Origin: Stenotrophomonas maltophilia
GTDB taxonomy: Bacteria; Pseudomonadota; Gammaproteobacteria; Xanthomonadales; Xanthomonadaceae
Direction of reading: 5' to 3'
NCBI RefSeq assembly: GCF_039555535.1
Contig: NZ_CP154630.1
Coordinates: 1,625,001 to 1,689,000, forward strand
Length of the DNA: 64,000 bases
Part shown: positions 44,157-54,085 of the stretch, in pieces
Position numbering within the stretch: the first letter of the stretch is position 1
Layout: each line of letters opens with the position of its first letter
Notes under the pieces: generated by a model
Database searches by the model: none
Told to the model about the DNA's origin: nothing
Seen by the model: the letters and a program-made list of their open reading frames with translations, nothing else
Made by a program: the position numbers and the translations under genes

Positions 44157-47100
44157 AGCGAGCGATCGCCGTTGGACTGGGCCTGTTGTGGACCTCCCTG
44201 GCGATCGCCGCACCCCCGGCGCTGCCGGCACCGAAGGTGCTGGACGACTTCGACGACATCGCGGCCTGGAAGTTGGTGCTGTCCGACCAGGTCAGCGGTT
44301 CGCTGCGTCCGGTCAGCGGCGCCGGCGGTGGCCGCGCGCTGTGCCTGGACTACGATTTCCACGATGTCTCCGGCTACGTCGGCATCCGTCGTGCGCTGAA
44401 CATCGAGTACCCGGTCAATTACCGCTTCGGCTTCCAGCTGCGCGGTGATTCGCCGGGCAACGACCTGCAGTTCAAGCTGATCGACGCCAGCGGCGACAAC
44501 GTCTGGTGGGTCAACCGTCCCGGCTACAGCTTCCCCAGGGCATGGACGCCGGTCGAGTACCGGCGTCGGCAGATTGACAAGGCGTGGGGGCCGTCGCCCG
44601 GGAAGGACATGGCGAGCAGCGCCGCCGTCGAATTCACCATCTACAGCAAGGTCGGCGGCCGCGGCACGGTGTGCTTCGACAAGCTGACCCTGCAGGGCCT
44701 GCCGCCGCAGGATGATTCGGCGCTGGTGCCGTCGGTGATCGCCGATACCGCCACCGCGCTGCAGGACCGCATGATCGATGGCAAGAGCGATACGTTCTGG
44801 ATCAGCGGTGGCGTCAAGCAGCAGACCATCAGCCTGGACCTGCACAAGAGCCGCGAGATCGGCGGTGCGGTGATCGACTGGCTGCCGAATCTGGAAGCGC
44901 GCCGCTACACCGTGCGTACCTCGGAAGATGGCCGCGACTGGCGCACTGTGCGCGAGGTGACCAGCGGCGCCGGTGGCCGTGACTGGCTGGCGCTGCCGGA
45001 TACCGATGCACGCTACGTGCGCTTCGATCTGCAGGATGGCCCGAACTGGCGTTACGGCATCCGTGACATCGCACTGAAGCCGCTGGCGTTCGCCGCCACG
45101 CCCAATGCCTTCCTGTCCTCGGTGGCCGCCGATCTGCCGCGTGGCTCGCTGCCGCGTGCCTATGTGGGCGAACAGCCGTACTGGACCCTGCTCGGCCTTG
45201 ATGGCGGCCAGGAACAGGCGCTGATCAGCGAAGATGGCGCGCTGGAGCCGGCCAAGGGCAGCTTCAGCATCGAGCCGTTCATCCGCCTCGATGGCAAGCT
45301 GCTGGACTGGTCAAAGGTCGCGATCACCCAGTCGCTGCAGGATCACTACCTGCCGATCGCCAATGTCGACTGGGTGCATGAAAAGGCCGGCCTGGCGGTG
45401 ACCGGTTTCGTGCAGGGCACACCGGAGCGTGCGCAGCTGATCGGCCGCTACCGGCTGAGCAATCCGGACAAGGTCGCACACGAATACACCCTGGCACTGG
45501 CGATCCGGCCGTGGCAGGTCAATCCGCCCACGCAGTTCCTCAATACCGTCGGTGGCTTCAGCCGCATCGATGCACTGGATGTCGGCGAGCAGCTGGTGCG
45601 GGTCAACGGCGAGCCGCGCATCTACCCGCTGCAGGTTCCGGATGCGCGCTTTGCCAGCACGTTCGATGGCAAGCTCGATGCGATGCATCTGGCGGACGGC
45701 AAGTACCCGGCAGCCACCGCAGTGAAGGACAGCACCGGCATGGCGTCGGGCGCGTTGATCTACACGATCAAGCTCGAGCCCGGCCAGAGCCGCGAGGTGG
45801 CGGTGGTACTGCCGCAGACCGGTGGCTGGGCGCCGAAGGCGCTGGACGTGGCCAAGGCGCAGGCGCAGGTGGCCGAGCAGTGGCGGCAGAAGCTGGGCGT
45901 GGTCTCGCTGCAGGTGCCCGCTGCGGGCCAGCCGCTGGTCGACACCCTGCGCACGGCAGTCGCGCACATGCTGATCTCGCGCGTCGGGCCGCGCCTGCAG
46001 CCGGGCACGCGTTCCTATGCCCGCAGCTGGATCCGCGATGGCGCGATGATTTCCGAGGGCCTGCTGCGCATGGGGCGCAGCGATGCGGTGCGTGACTACA
46101 TCAACTGGTATGCGCCGTACCAGTTCGAGAACGGCAAGGTGCCGTGCTGCGTCGACGCGCGCGGCAGCGACCCGGTGCCGGAGAACGACAGCCACGGTGA
46201 GCTGATCTACAGCATCGCCGAGTACGGGCGCTATACCGGCGACAGCACCTTCACCGAGCTGATGTGGCCGCACGTGCAGGGCGCTTACACCTACATGGAG
46301 CAGCTGCGCGCCAGCGAGCGCACCGAAGAGAACCGCGCGCGCAACCCGGCCTTCTACGGGATGATGCCGGCCTCGATCAGCCACGAAGGCTATTCGGCCA
46401 AGCCGATGCATTCGTACTGGGACAACTTCTGGGCGCTGCGCGGCTACAAGGACGCGGCGCTGCTTGCGACCCAGCTGGGCAAGGTCGAAGCGATGCAGAT
46501 CGCTGAATCGCGTGACCAGTTCCGTGATGACCTGCAGGCATCGCTGCTGTCGGCGATGCAGCAGCACACCATCGACTATCTGCCGGGCTCGGCCGAACTG
46601 GGCGATTTCGATGCGACCTCGACCACCATCGCGCTGGCGCCGGGCGGCGAGCAGGGCCGACTGCCGCAGCAGGCGCTGGAGGCGACCTTCGAGCGCTACT
46701 GGAAGGAGTTCGTGGCCCGTCGCGATGGCAAGCGGGAGTGGAAGGACTACACCCCGTACGAGTGGCGCAACGTGGCCGCTTTCGTGCGCCTGGGCTGGCG
46801 TGACCGCGCCTGGCAGGCCACCGAATTCTTCTTCAAGGACCGTGCGCCGCAGGCCTGGAACCAGTGGGCCGAAGTGGTCTCGCGCACCCCGCGCAAGCCG
46901 TTCTTCGTCGGCGACCTGCCGCACGCGTGGGTAGCCTCGGATTTCGTGCGTTCGGCGCTGGACATGTTCGCTTACAACCGCGACATGGACGATGCGCTGG
47001 TGCTGGCCGCTGGCGTGCCGACCGCGTGGCTGCAGGGCGAGGGCATCGCCGTTCAGGGCCTGCGCACCCCGCAGGGCCAGCTCAACTACCGCCTGCAGCG

Positions 47101-47320
47101 CAGCGACAAGCAGCTGGTGCTGGAGGTGCAGCCGGGCCTTCTGCCACCGGTCGGTGGCGTGGTGTTGCCGTGGCCGTACGCCGGCGATCCGGGCGAGGCG
47201 ACCATCAACGGTGAAGCGGCCGAATGGGTCAACAAGGAACTGCACGTGCACCAGCTGCCGGCGCGGGTCGAGATCGATGTACCGGGCGCGGTGCGCCGCG
47301 CCGAGCGCAAGGGGCAGTAA
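44153..47320 (+). CDS. multidomain (alpha/alpha)6 glycosidase-like protein with discoidin domain
   Basis: A 1055-residue secreted protein. After a signal peptide (about residues 1-20) there is a jelly-roll carbohydrate-binding-like region (about 25-195), an F5/8 type C (discoidin) domain (about 205-310, with MIDGKSDTFWISGG and ARYVRFDLQDG), a beta-sandwich region (about 330-590), and an (alpha/alpha)6 domain (about 600-960) with SWIRDGAMISEGLLRMG, ENDSHGELIYSIAEYGRYTG and SYWDNFWALRGY. The last resembles glycogen-debranching/GH15-GH63 folds. Substrate is unknown; a debranching or alpha-1,6 role is possible but unproven. Confidence 0.8.
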   Translation: MKRAIAVGLGLLWTSLAIAAPPALPAPKVLDDFDDIAAWKLVLSDQVSGSLRPVSGAGGGRALCLDYDFHDVSGYVGIRRALNIEYPVNYRFGFQLRGDSPGNDLQFKLIDASGDNVWWVNRPGYSFPRAWTPVEYRRRQIDKAWGPSPGKDMASSAAVEFTIYSKVGGRGTVCFDKLTLQGLPPQDDSALVPSVIADTATALQDRMIDGKSDTFWISGGVKQQTISLDLHKSREIGGAVIDWLPNLEARRYTVRTSEDGRDWRTVREVTSGAGGRDWLALPDTDARYVRFDLQDGPNWRYGIRDIALKPLAFAATPNAFLSSVAADLPRGSLPRAYVGEQPYWTLLGLDGGQEQALISEDGALEPAKGSFSIEPFIRLDGKLLDWSKVAITQSLQDHYLPIANVDWVHEKAGLAVTGFVQGTPERAQLIGRYRLSNPDKVAHEYTLALAIRPWQVNPPTQFLNTVGGFSRIDALDVGEQLVRVNGEPRIYPLQVPDARFASTFDGKLDAMHLADGKYPAATAVKDSTGMASGALIYTIKLEPGQSREVAVVLPQTGGWAPKALDVAKAQAQVAEQWRQKLGVVSLQVPAAGQPLVDTLRTAVAHMLISRVGPRLQPGTRSYARSWIRDGAMISEGLLRMGRSDAVRDYINWYAPYQFENGKVPCCVDARGSDPVPENDSHGELIYSIAEYGRYTGDSTFTELMWPHVQGAYTYMEQLRASERTEENRARNPAFYGMMPASISHEGYSAKPMHSYWDNFWALRGYKDAALLATQLGKVEAMQIAESRDQFRDDLQASLLSAMQQHTIDYLPGSAELGDFDATSTTIALAPGGEQGRLPQQALEATFERYWKEFVARRDGKREWKDYTPYEWRNVAAFVRLGWRDRAWQATEFFFKDRAPQAWNQWAEVVSRTPRKPFFVGDLPHAWVASDFVRSALDMFAYNRDMDDALVLAAGVPTAWLQGEGIAVQGLRTPQGQLNYRLQRSDKQLVLEVQPGLLPPVGGVVLPWPYAGDPGEATINGEAAEWVNKELHVHQLPARVEIDVPGAVRRAERKGQ

Positions 47321-47322
47321 CG

Positions 47323-48207
47323 ATGAAGCAGCAAGGGGCAGGGGTGCGCACGACCGTGCGTGCCCTGGGGCTGGCAATTGCATTGGCATTGCCGGGTGCG
47401 CTGATGGCGGCCGAGCCGGCCACCGCGACAGCGGCTGACGTTGCCTCCGCGCCAGGCATGAGCATGGTCACCTTCAACCTGCATCATGACCGCGAAGACT
47501 GGCCGAGCCGGCGCCGCACGATCCTGGCCGAGCTCAAGCGCCTGCAGCCGGATGCGGTTGCCCTGCAGGAGGTGATCCAGCGCCGCAACGTGCGCAACCA
47601 GGCGCAGTGGCTGGCAAGCCAGCTCGGCTACAAGTACGTGTTCGTGTCCACCGATCCGGTGGGCGCGCCCAAGCGCTATGGCAATGCACTGCTGACCCGG
47701 CGACCGATCCTTGCCCACGGCGATCATCTGCTGCAGCCGTTGGACGACTACCGCACGGTTGCTCACCTGCGCATCGACGTCGACGGCACGCCAGTGAACG
47801 TCTACGCCACGCATCTCAACGAGCGCAGTGACGAGAGCGGGCAACGCATCCGCCGCAGCCAGGTCGAGGACCTGCTGCGCTTCATCGCTGCGACGTCGGC
47901 TGGTGCTCCGGTGGTGATCGCCGGCGACTTCAATGCACTGGTGGATGCCGGCGACCTGAGCGAGCTGCGCAGCCACTACGGCGACAGCTACGGCAGCGTG
48001 CACGTGAACACCGACCTTGCCGGGGTCAGTACGCTCAATCGCCACTACTACCAGGCGCCCTCCCGGATCGACCACATCTTCTTCTAGCAGGACGAGATGG
48101 TTGCGCGCGAGGCGAAGATCCTGTTCGACCAGCCCGACGACAGCGGTCGCTGGGCCTCGGACCATTACGGCGTGTGGACCCGCCTGCAGTTCGCGCCGAA
48201 ACCCTGA
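47323..48207 (+). pseudogene. EEP-family phosphodiesterase interrupted by in-frame TAG
   Basis: An exported endonuclease/exonuclease/phosphatase-family protein. It has a signal peptide, the catalytic Glu in LQEV, VIAGDFNAL and SRIDHIFF. At 48085-48087 an in-frame TAG ends the frame at 254 residues. The same frame then stays open for 39 codons to TGA 48205 and encodes ASDHYGV, the SDH catalytic motif that ends the family fold. A CAG to TAG change (TTC TAG CAG) explains it. As read, the product lacks its catalytic His. It is last in the glycan operon, 2 bp after the hydrolase gene. Confidence 0.85.
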
Positions 48208-48221
48208 GCAAACCTGCTTCG

Positions 48222-48297
48222 GTAGGTGCCAACCTTGATTGGCACGGACGTATCCGCGTGCGTTGAATCAACGCCGCCGACCAAGGTCGGCAACCAC
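48222..48297. repeat. SMAG-type palindromic repeats
   Basis: GTAG at 48222 heads GTGCCAACCTTGATTGGCAC, followed after about 35 bases by GCCGACCAAGGTCGGC. It lies between the EEP gene and the rne terminator. Confidence 0.75.
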
Positions 48298-48316
48298 CAC
48301 GGCACGGCACAAACAG

Positions 48317-48347
48317 AAACGGCGGGGATCATCGATCCCCGCCGTTT
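48317..48347. terminator. rne terminator hairpin
   Basis: AAACGGCGGGGATC-ATC-GATCCCCGCCGTTT is a perfect 14-bp stem placed 24 bp past the rne stop codon, with a short T-rich end. It can serve the converging EEP gene as well. Confidence 0.8.
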
Positions 48348-48370
48348 CGTTTCAGGCGATCAAAGATTGA

Positions 48371-51300
48371 TCAGTTCGCCGGCGGCGTGCGCTTGGCGGC
48401 CTCTTCATCTTCTTCGTCGGCCTTGGCTTCGGCCGCCTGGGCGGCAGCGTCGGTGTGGCCGTCGGCGACCGGGTCGATCGACGGCGTCACCACCGCTTCG
48501 GCGACCGGGGCGGCGGCTTCGACCGGCGCGGCTTCCACCGCCACCGGCGCGACCGGCTGTTCGGCGACCACGACGGGCTCGGCGACCGGCTTGGCTTCAA
48601 CCACCGGAGCAGCCTCAACGATCTCCGGCTTGGCTTCTACCACCGGAGCGGTTTCGGTAACGGCCGGCTTGGCTTCAGCCACCGGTACAACCTCGACTGC
48701 CGCCGGCTTGGCCTCGATCACCGGAGCGACTTCCGCAGCCGGGGCTGCTTCAACCGCGACCGGCTTTGCTTCGACCGCCGGAGCAGCAGCGGCCACCGGC
48801 TGCGCCGGGGTTGCTGCGTCGATGGCATCGAGCATGCTGGTCTGCACCGGCGAGGACACCGGCTCTGCCTTGGCTGCGGTTTCGATCGGCGCCGGCACTT
48901 CGGCGGTGATCGGTGCGGCAGCCTCGACCACGGCGCTGCTCACCACCGCGACCGGCGCGGCGACAACAGCGGCGGCAGCGCGGGCCGGCTTCTCGGCTTC
49001 GACAGCGACCGGTTCGGCTTCGTCATCGAAATCGAACTCCGGCTGCGAACGGGTCGGCTGTGCGGCGGCGGCCGGCGCAGTGCCGGCAGGGTTGTCGATG
49101 TTCGGCTCAGCGCCATCGGCGTCATCACCGTCATCACCATCGTCCTGGTCATCACTCAGGGAATCGTTGCCGGCGGCGTTCTCGGCGCCACCGCGACGAC
49201 GACGACGGCCACCACGACGGCCACGGCGACGGCGGGTCGCGCCTTCGCCTGCCTGCTCGCCATTGGGGTCGGTTGCAGCCTCTTCACCGGCAACCGCAAT
49301 CACCTCGGCCTCGCTGGCAGCGTTGGCAGCGGTCTCGACCGGTGCTGCGGCGTCCACCGGAGCGGCGGCCAGCGGCACAACCGGCGCAACCGGGGCAGTG
49401 GCTTCCTGCGCGGTCACCACATTGGCGGCGACGGCGGTGGCGGCCACGGCTGCTGCCGCGGTCACGGCTTCGGCCGGTGCATCGGCGGCGTTGCGCTGCG
49501 GCTTCTCGGCCGGCTTGTCACCGTCCTGCTGCTGCGGACGCGGCTGCTTGGGCTGCTTCAGCTTCGGCTGCTGCTGGTTCTGGCCCTGCTGCTCGTTGCG
49601 CGACTTGTTCTGCTGCTGCGGCTGCTGCTGGCCATCCTTCTGCTTGCCCTGCTGCGGCTGCTGCTGGGCATTGCCGTTGTTGCCGTTGCGGCCGTCCTTG
49701 TTGCGCTGCTCAGCACGGTCCTTGCGGTTGCCGCCATCCTTCTGCTGCTGCGCGTTGCCGTTTCCACCGTTGCCACGGTTTTCGTCGCGACGGTCCTTGC
49801 GGTCCTTGTTGCGATCCTTGTTGCGGTCCTTGCGGCCGCCGTCCTGCTGCTGGCGGGCGGCGGGAGCCGCGGCTGCCGGTGCCGGGGCCGGTTCGCCACC
49901 GAACACGCGCTTGAGCCAACCGATCACGCCACCGCTCGGTGCCGCTGCCACCGGCGCTGCGGCGACCGGGGCAGGCGCCGCCTTGGCCGGTTCTGCTTCC
50001 TCGCGCACCGGGGCCGGGGAGGTGTGCTTGACCTGGGTCACGGCCGGCGGCGGGATATTCAGCTGGCCCTTGGTCAGGGCGTGCACCGGCAGCTTGCGCG
50101 GGGTGCCGCGCTGGTAGCTGGGCTTGCTGCTTTCTTCACCCAGCTCGTTCTCGCGCAGGCGGGTGACGGTGTAGTGCGGGGTGTGCAGCTGCTCGTCGGC
50201 GACGATCACGATCGGCGCTTCGTGGCGCTGTTCGATCTCGCGCAGGGCGCTGCGCTTCTCGTTCAGCAGGTAATTGGCGATCTCCACCGGGGCCTGCACC
50301 AGCACCTGCCCGGTGTTCTCCTTCATTGCATGCTCTTCGGCAACGCGGATGATCGACAGCGACAGCGACTCGACGCTGCGCATGCGGCCGTGGCCGTCAC
50401 AACGCGGGCAGACGATCTGGCTGGACTCGCCCAGGCTCGGGCGCAGGCGCTGGCGGCTCATTTCCAGCAGGCCGAAGCGCGAGATGCGGCCGACCTGGAC
50501 CCGCGCGCGGTCGTACTTCAGCGCGTTGGCCAGGCGGTTCTCGACCTCACGCTGGTGCTTGTTGGAGGCCATGTCGATGAAGTCGATCACCACCAGGCCG
50601 CCCAGGTCACGCAGGCGCAGCTGGCGGGCCACTTCCTCGGCCGCTTCCAGGTTGGTCTGGAAGGCGGTGTCCTCGATGTCGCTGCCCTTGGTGGCGCGCG
50701 AGGAGTTCACGTCGACGGCGGTCAGCGCTTCGGTCTGGTCGACCACGATCGAGCCGCCCGACGGCAGGCGCACGTTGCGCTCGTAGGCGCCTTCGATCTG
50801 CGATTCGATCTGGAAGCGGTTGAACAGCGGGATGTCGTCCTTGTAGTGCTTGAGCTTGCGCAGGGTCTGCGGCATCACCTGCTGCATGAACTCGCGGGCG
50901 TGCTCGTACATCTCCTCGGTGTCCACCAGGATCTCGCCGATGTCGGCACGCAGGTAGTCACGCAGGGCGCGCACGATCAGGCGCGATTCCTGGTAGATCA
51001 GGAACGGGGCCGGCTTGCTCAGCGCGGCCTCGGCGATGGCGCGCCAGACGTTGAGCAGGTAGTCCAGATCCCACTGCAGCTCTTCCGCATCGCGGCCGAC
51101 GCCGGCGGTACGGATGATCACGCCCATGTCATCAGGGATATTGAGCTTGTCCAGGGCGTCCTTCAGGGCGGCACGGTCTTCGCCTTCGATGCGACGGGAC
51201 ACGCCGCCAGCGCTGGGCGAGTTCGGCATCAGCACCATGTAGCGGCCGGCCAGCGAGATGAACGTGGTCAGGGCAGCGCCCTTGTTGCCACGCTCTTCCT

Positions 51301-51613
51301 TGTCGACTTGGACGACGATCTCCTGGCCTTCCTTCAGCAGCTCGCGGATGCCGGCCTTGTTGTGGTCGACGCCGGCCTGGAAGTAGTCGCGGGAGATTTC
51401 CTTCAGCGGCAGGAAGCCATGGCGGCCACCACCGTATTCGACGAAGGCCGCTTCCAGCGAGGGCTCGATACGGAAGATCCGGCCCTTGTAGATGTTGGAC
51501 TTCTTCTGTTCCTTCGACGGCTGTTCGATGTCGATGTCATACAACGACTGGCCATCCACGATGGCAACACGCAGCTCTTCAGCCTGCGTGGCGTTGATCA
51601 GCATTCGCTTCAT
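48371..51613 (-). CDS. rne: ribonuclease E
   Basis: RNase E is the main endonuclease for mRNA decay and rRNA/tRNA processing, on the inner membrane as the degradosome core. The 1080-residue protein has an S1 domain (about residues 38-120), the catalytic aspartates in AVDVNSSR and VVIDFIDM, the zinc-link CPRC, and a disordered half from about 520 on. That half has an Arg/Asn/Gln-rich segment (likely RNA-binding) and a C-terminal Ala/Val/Glu/Pro section with tandem PVVEAKP-type repeats. GAGGAA precedes ATG 51613. Confidence 0.96.
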   Translation of the reverse strand: MKRMLINATQAEELRVAIVDGQSLYDIDIEQPSKEQKKSNIYKGRIFRIEPSLEAAFVEYGGGRHGFLPLKEISRDYFQAGVDHNKAGIRELLKEGQEIVVQVDKEERGNKGAALTTFISLAGRYMVLMPNSPSAGGVSRRIEGEDRAALKDALDKLNIPDDMGVIIRTAGVGRDAEELQWDLDYLLNVWRAIAEAALSKPAPFLIYQESRLIVRALRDYLRADIGEILVDTEEMYEHAREFMQQVMPQTLRKLKHYKDDIPLFNRFQIESQIEGAYERNVRLPSGGSIVVDQTEALTAVDVNSSRATKGSDIEDTAFQTNLEAAEEVARQLRLRDLGGLVVIDFIDMASNKHQREVENRLANALKYDRARVQVGRISRFGLLEMSRQRLRPSLGESSQIVCPRCDGHGRMRSVESLSLSIIRVAEEHAMKENTGQVLVQAPVEIANYLLNEKRSALREIEQRHEAPIVIVADEQLHTPHYTVTRLRENELGEESSKPSYQRGTPRKLPVHALTKGQLNIPPPAVTQVKHTSPAPVREEAEPAKAAPAPVAAAPVAAAPSGGVIGWLKRVFGGEPAPAPAAAAPAARQQQDGGRKDRNKDRNKDRKDRRDENRGNGGNGNAQQQKDGGNRKDRAEQRNKDGRNGNNGNAQQQPQQGKQKDGQQQPQQQNKSRNEQQGQNQQQPKLKQPKQPRPQQQDGDKPAEKPQRNAADAPAEAVTAAAAVAATAVAANVVTAQEATAPVAPVVPLAAAPVDAAAPVETAANAASEAEVIAVAGEEAATDPNGEQAGEGATRRRRGRRGGRRRRRGGAENAAGNDSLSDDQDDGDDGDDADGAEPNIDNPAGTAPAAAAQPTRSQPEFDFDDEAEPVAVEAEKPARAAAAVVAAPVAVVSSAVVEAAAPITAEVPAPIETAAKAEPVSSPVQTSMLDAIDAATPAQPVAAAAPAVEAKPVAVEAAPAAEVAPVIEAKPAAVEVVPVAEAKPAVTETAPVVEAKPEIVEAAPVVEAKPVAEPVVVAEQPVAPVAVEAAPVEAAAPVAEAVVTPSIDPVADGHTDAAAQAAEAKADEEDEEAAKRTPPAN

Positions 51614-52020
51614 TGTTGCGTTCCTCGCAAGCGGCTACCGCGCGGAACGCCATGGGGTTTCGCCTCTGGACACGGTTCGCCGCCCATTCGCGCAAGCGCG
51701 GGGAGGGCGGCTTGGGTTTCCAGCGCTACGACACCACGGCAGGCCGCGGGAGCGCTTCACTCTTATGGGTTTTGGGGTGTTACAGGCCGCAGGCAGCTGT
51801 CAGCCAGGCTGGAGCGCCACGCGGGACATGTTCAGCACGGTTGCGTGTCAGGCATCCGGCGATGGCCGGGAAGGCCGGTGAGCCGCTAACATGGCCGCCC
51901 CGCGGGCGGTGGTCGCGCACTGTGCCGGATTCGTCGGAAGCTGGGCTTCTGGCCCTGAGTAACTTCCAACGAAATCAATCCCTTATCTCGCCCCCCGAGT
52001 GTAACAGAATAAACAGCCTG
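51614..52020. other. divergent rne / rluC upstream region
   Basis: About 407 bp without a convincing gene. E. coli rne has a long structured leader used for autoregulation; the rne-proximal part here is GC-rich and could play the same role, but I could not define a specific conserved stem. Close to rluC the sequence turns AT-rich (TAACAGAATAAACAG at about 52003-52017), with TAACAG as a possible -10. Confidence 0.4.
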
Positions 52021-52995
52021 ATGACCGCCCAAGACCCGACCAAACCCGCTGGCGACAAGCCTTCCGTGCGCATGATCACCGTTCCCGCCGACCGCGCCGG
52101 CCAGCGCCTGGACAACTTCCTGCTTGGCCAGCTGAAGGGCGCCCCGCGCAGCCTGGTCTACAAGCTGGTGCGCAGCGGCCAGGTACGGGTGAATGGCGGC
52201 CGTGCCAAGGCCGAACGCAAGCTGGAGGCGGGTGACGAGGTGCGTGTGCCGCCGGTCCGTCTCAGTGAAGAGGGAGACAAGGCCGGTCCTCCGGAGGCGT
52301 TCATGCGCCGCCTGGAGCAGGCCATCGTCTTCGAGGACGCTCGCCTGCTGGCCCTGAACAAGCCCACCGGGGTGGCCAGCCACGGTGGCAGCGGCATCAG
52401 CTTCGGCGCCATCGAGACCCTGCGCGCGCTGCGCCCGGGGCAGACCCTGGAACTGGTCCACCGGCTGGACCGCGACACCTCGGGCCTGCTGATCGTGGCC
52501 AAGAAGCGCTCGGCGCTGAGCGAACTGCAGGCCCTGCTGCGTGAAGACCACGGTGCCGGCATCCGCAAGCGCTACCTGACCCTGCTGGCCGGGCGCATGC
52601 CCGACGGCGTGATGACGGTCGATGCGCCGCTGCATGTCGGCCTGCGCCAGGGTGGCGAGCGCCATGTGCAGGTCAACGCGATCGGCAAGGAATCGATCAG
52701 CCACTTCCGGGTGCTGGAGCGCCGCGGCGGCCATTCCTACTGCGAAGTGCGCATCGAGACCGGCCGGACCCACCAGATCCGCGTGCATGCCCAGCACCTG
52801 GGGCATCCCGTGGCCGGTGACGACAAATACGGCGATCCTGCGGTCAACAAGCGGCTTCGTGATCAGATCGGGCTGAAACGACTGTTCCTGCACGCGGCGT
52901 CGCTGGAGTTCGCACTGGACGACGGCAAGAGCCCGTATGTGCTGAACGCGCCGCTGGCGGATGAGCTGGTCGAGGCGCTGGACCGGCTGAAGTAA
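52021..52995 (+). CDS. rluC: 23S rRNA pseudouridine synthase RluC
   Basis: RluC makes pseudouridines 955, 2504 and 2580 in 23S rRNA. The 324-residue protein has an N-terminal S4 domain (GQRLDNFLLGQL ... GQVRVNGGRAKAERKLEAGD) and the RluA-type catalytic domain with the nucleophile Asp in HRLDRDTSGLL and the later GRTHQIRVHAQHLGHP. Divergent placement from rne is conserved in gammaproteobacteria. ATG 52021 lies close after the candidate promoter, leaving a very short leader. Confidence 0.94.
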   Translation: MTAQDPTKPAGDKPSVRMITVPADRAGQRLDNFLLGQLKGAPRSLVYKLVRSGQVRVNGGRAKAERKLEAGDEVRVPPVRLSEEGDKAGPPEAFMRRLEQAIVFEDARLLALNKPTGVASHGGSGISFGAIETLRALRPGQTLELVHRLDRDTSGLLIVAKKRSALSELQALLREDHGAGIRKRYLTLLAGRMPDGVMTVDAPLHVGLRQGGERHVQVNAIGKESISHFRVLERRGGHSYCEVRIETGRTHQIRVHAQHLGHPVAGDDKYGDPAVNKRLRDQIGLKRLFLHAASLEFALDDGKSPYVLNAPLADELVEALDRLK

Positions 52996-53023
52996 CCCCT
53001 TCGGGGCTGACCGGGCAACCGGC

Positions 53024-53156
53024 GCAGCCCCTCGCGGCTGGCGTTCAACGTGGGATTCCGGTTTTGGTCGGTCCGGATGGGTTGGCGGGGGACGCCGCAA
53101 ACCCACCTCGCTCGGCCCAACCCCGGAATCTCGCTCCGCCAGCCGCGAGGGGGCTC
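53024..53156. repeat. long imperfect inverted repeat between rluC and zupT
   Basis: CCTCGCGGCTGGCG near 53030-53043 is mirrored by CGCCAGCCGCGAGG near 53137-53150, and the match carries on inward (GATTCCGG against CCGGAATC). The arms are about 50 bases each with gaps. It fills the space between two converging genes and could fold into one large hairpin in the RNA. Confidence 0.6.
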
Positions 53157-53177
53157 AGCCCGTTGGCCGGGAACCCC

Positions 53178-53987
53178 TCACCACTTGAACAGCACCAGGC
53201 TGATCGCCAGCGTGCCCATGCCGGCCACCAGCCCGTACACGGTTTCGTGGCCCTTGGCGTAGCGCTTGGCCGCAGGCAGCAGTTCGTCCAGCGCCAGGAA
53301 CACCATCACGCCGGCGATCAGTCCGAACACCCAGCCAAACGTGGCGTGCGACAGCGATCCTGACAGCAGCCAGTAGCCCAGCGCCGCGCCCACCGGCTCG
53401 GCCAGGCCGGACAGCAGGCTGGCACTGAACGCATAGAACTTGTTCTGGGTGGCGAAGTACACCGGCACCGCGATTGCGATGCCCTCGGGAATATTGTGGA
53501 TGGCGATGGCGAAGGCCAGCGGCATGCCCACCGACGGGCTTTCCAGCGTAGCGAAGAAGGTCGCCAACCCTTCCGGGAAATTGTGCGCGGTGATCGCGAT
53601 CGAGGTCAGCAGCGCGACGCGCTTCAGGTACTCGCGGCTGTTCTCGCGGAATGCGGGATCCTGCTTGTCCAGGCTGTCATGCGGGTTGGGAATGAAGTGG
53701 TCGATCAGCACGATGACGATCACGCCCAGCAGAAAGGCCAGGGTGCCGTAGGTGAAGCCGGTGCGCTCGCCATAGGCCAGTGCGAACGAGGCAATGGACT
53801 TGTTGAGGATTTCCGACAGCGAGACGTAGACCATCGCGCCGCCAGCGAAGGCCAGGCCGAAGGCCAGCAGGCGCGGGTTGGGGCGGCGCGAGAACAGCAC
53901 CAACAGGCTGCCGATCGCGGTGGCAAGGCCGGCCGCGAGGGTGACCGCCAGCGCGATCCAGATGTTTTCGGGGGGAATCTGCAGCAT
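53178..53987 (-). CDS. zupT: ZIP-family zinc/divalent metal transporter
   Basis: ZupT imports zinc and other divalent metals across the inner membrane. The 269-residue protein has eight hydrophobic segments, the metal-site motifs ITAHNFPEGLATF (span 4) and IAIHNIPEGIAIA (span 5), and a cytoplasmic loop with histidines (HFIPNPHDSLDK). Length is close to E. coli ZupT (257). It is monocistronic; no Zur-type palindrome was noticed upstream. Confidence 0.94.
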   Translation of the reverse strand: MLQIPPENIWIALAVTLAAGLATAIGSLLVLFSRRPNPRLLAFGLAFAGGAMVYVSLSEILNKSIASFALAYGERTGFTYGTLAFLLGVIVIVLIDHFIPNPHDSLDKQDPAFRENSREYLKRVALLTSIAITAHNFPEGLATFFATLESPSVGMPLAFAIAIHNIPEGIAIAVPVYFATQNKFYAFSASLLSGLAEPVGAALGYWLLSGSLSHATFGWVFGLIAGVMVFLALDELLPAAKRYAKGHETVYGLVAGMGTLAISLVLFKW

Positions 53988-54016
53988 CTACCGACGCGGT
54001 CCTGGTCAACAGACAA

Positions 54017-54040
54017 CCGCCCCGGTCAGGGCCGGGGCGG
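54017..54040. terminator. terminator-like hairpin after the lipoprotein gene
   Basis: CCGCCCCGG-TCAGGG-CCGGGGCGG forms a perfect 9-bp stem between zupT and the lipoprotein gene, about 45 bp past the latter's stop. No strong T-run follows. Confidence 0.55.
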
Positions 54041-54085
54041 CGAGGGCGAGGCGGGCGTCGGCGGGCCTCGTCGGGGTACCGGCGA

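Noticed and set aside
48085..48090. Programmed UAG readthrough (TAG CAG context)
   Set aside because: The context only loosely recalls viral readthrough signals and no downstream structure was noted; a point mutation is simpler, so readthrough is kept only as an alternative.
48455..51889. A 1144-codon open frame on the plus strand across rne
   Set aside because: Composition is Gly/Arg/Leu-biased shadow coding opposite a clear RNase E; no ribosome site or domain.
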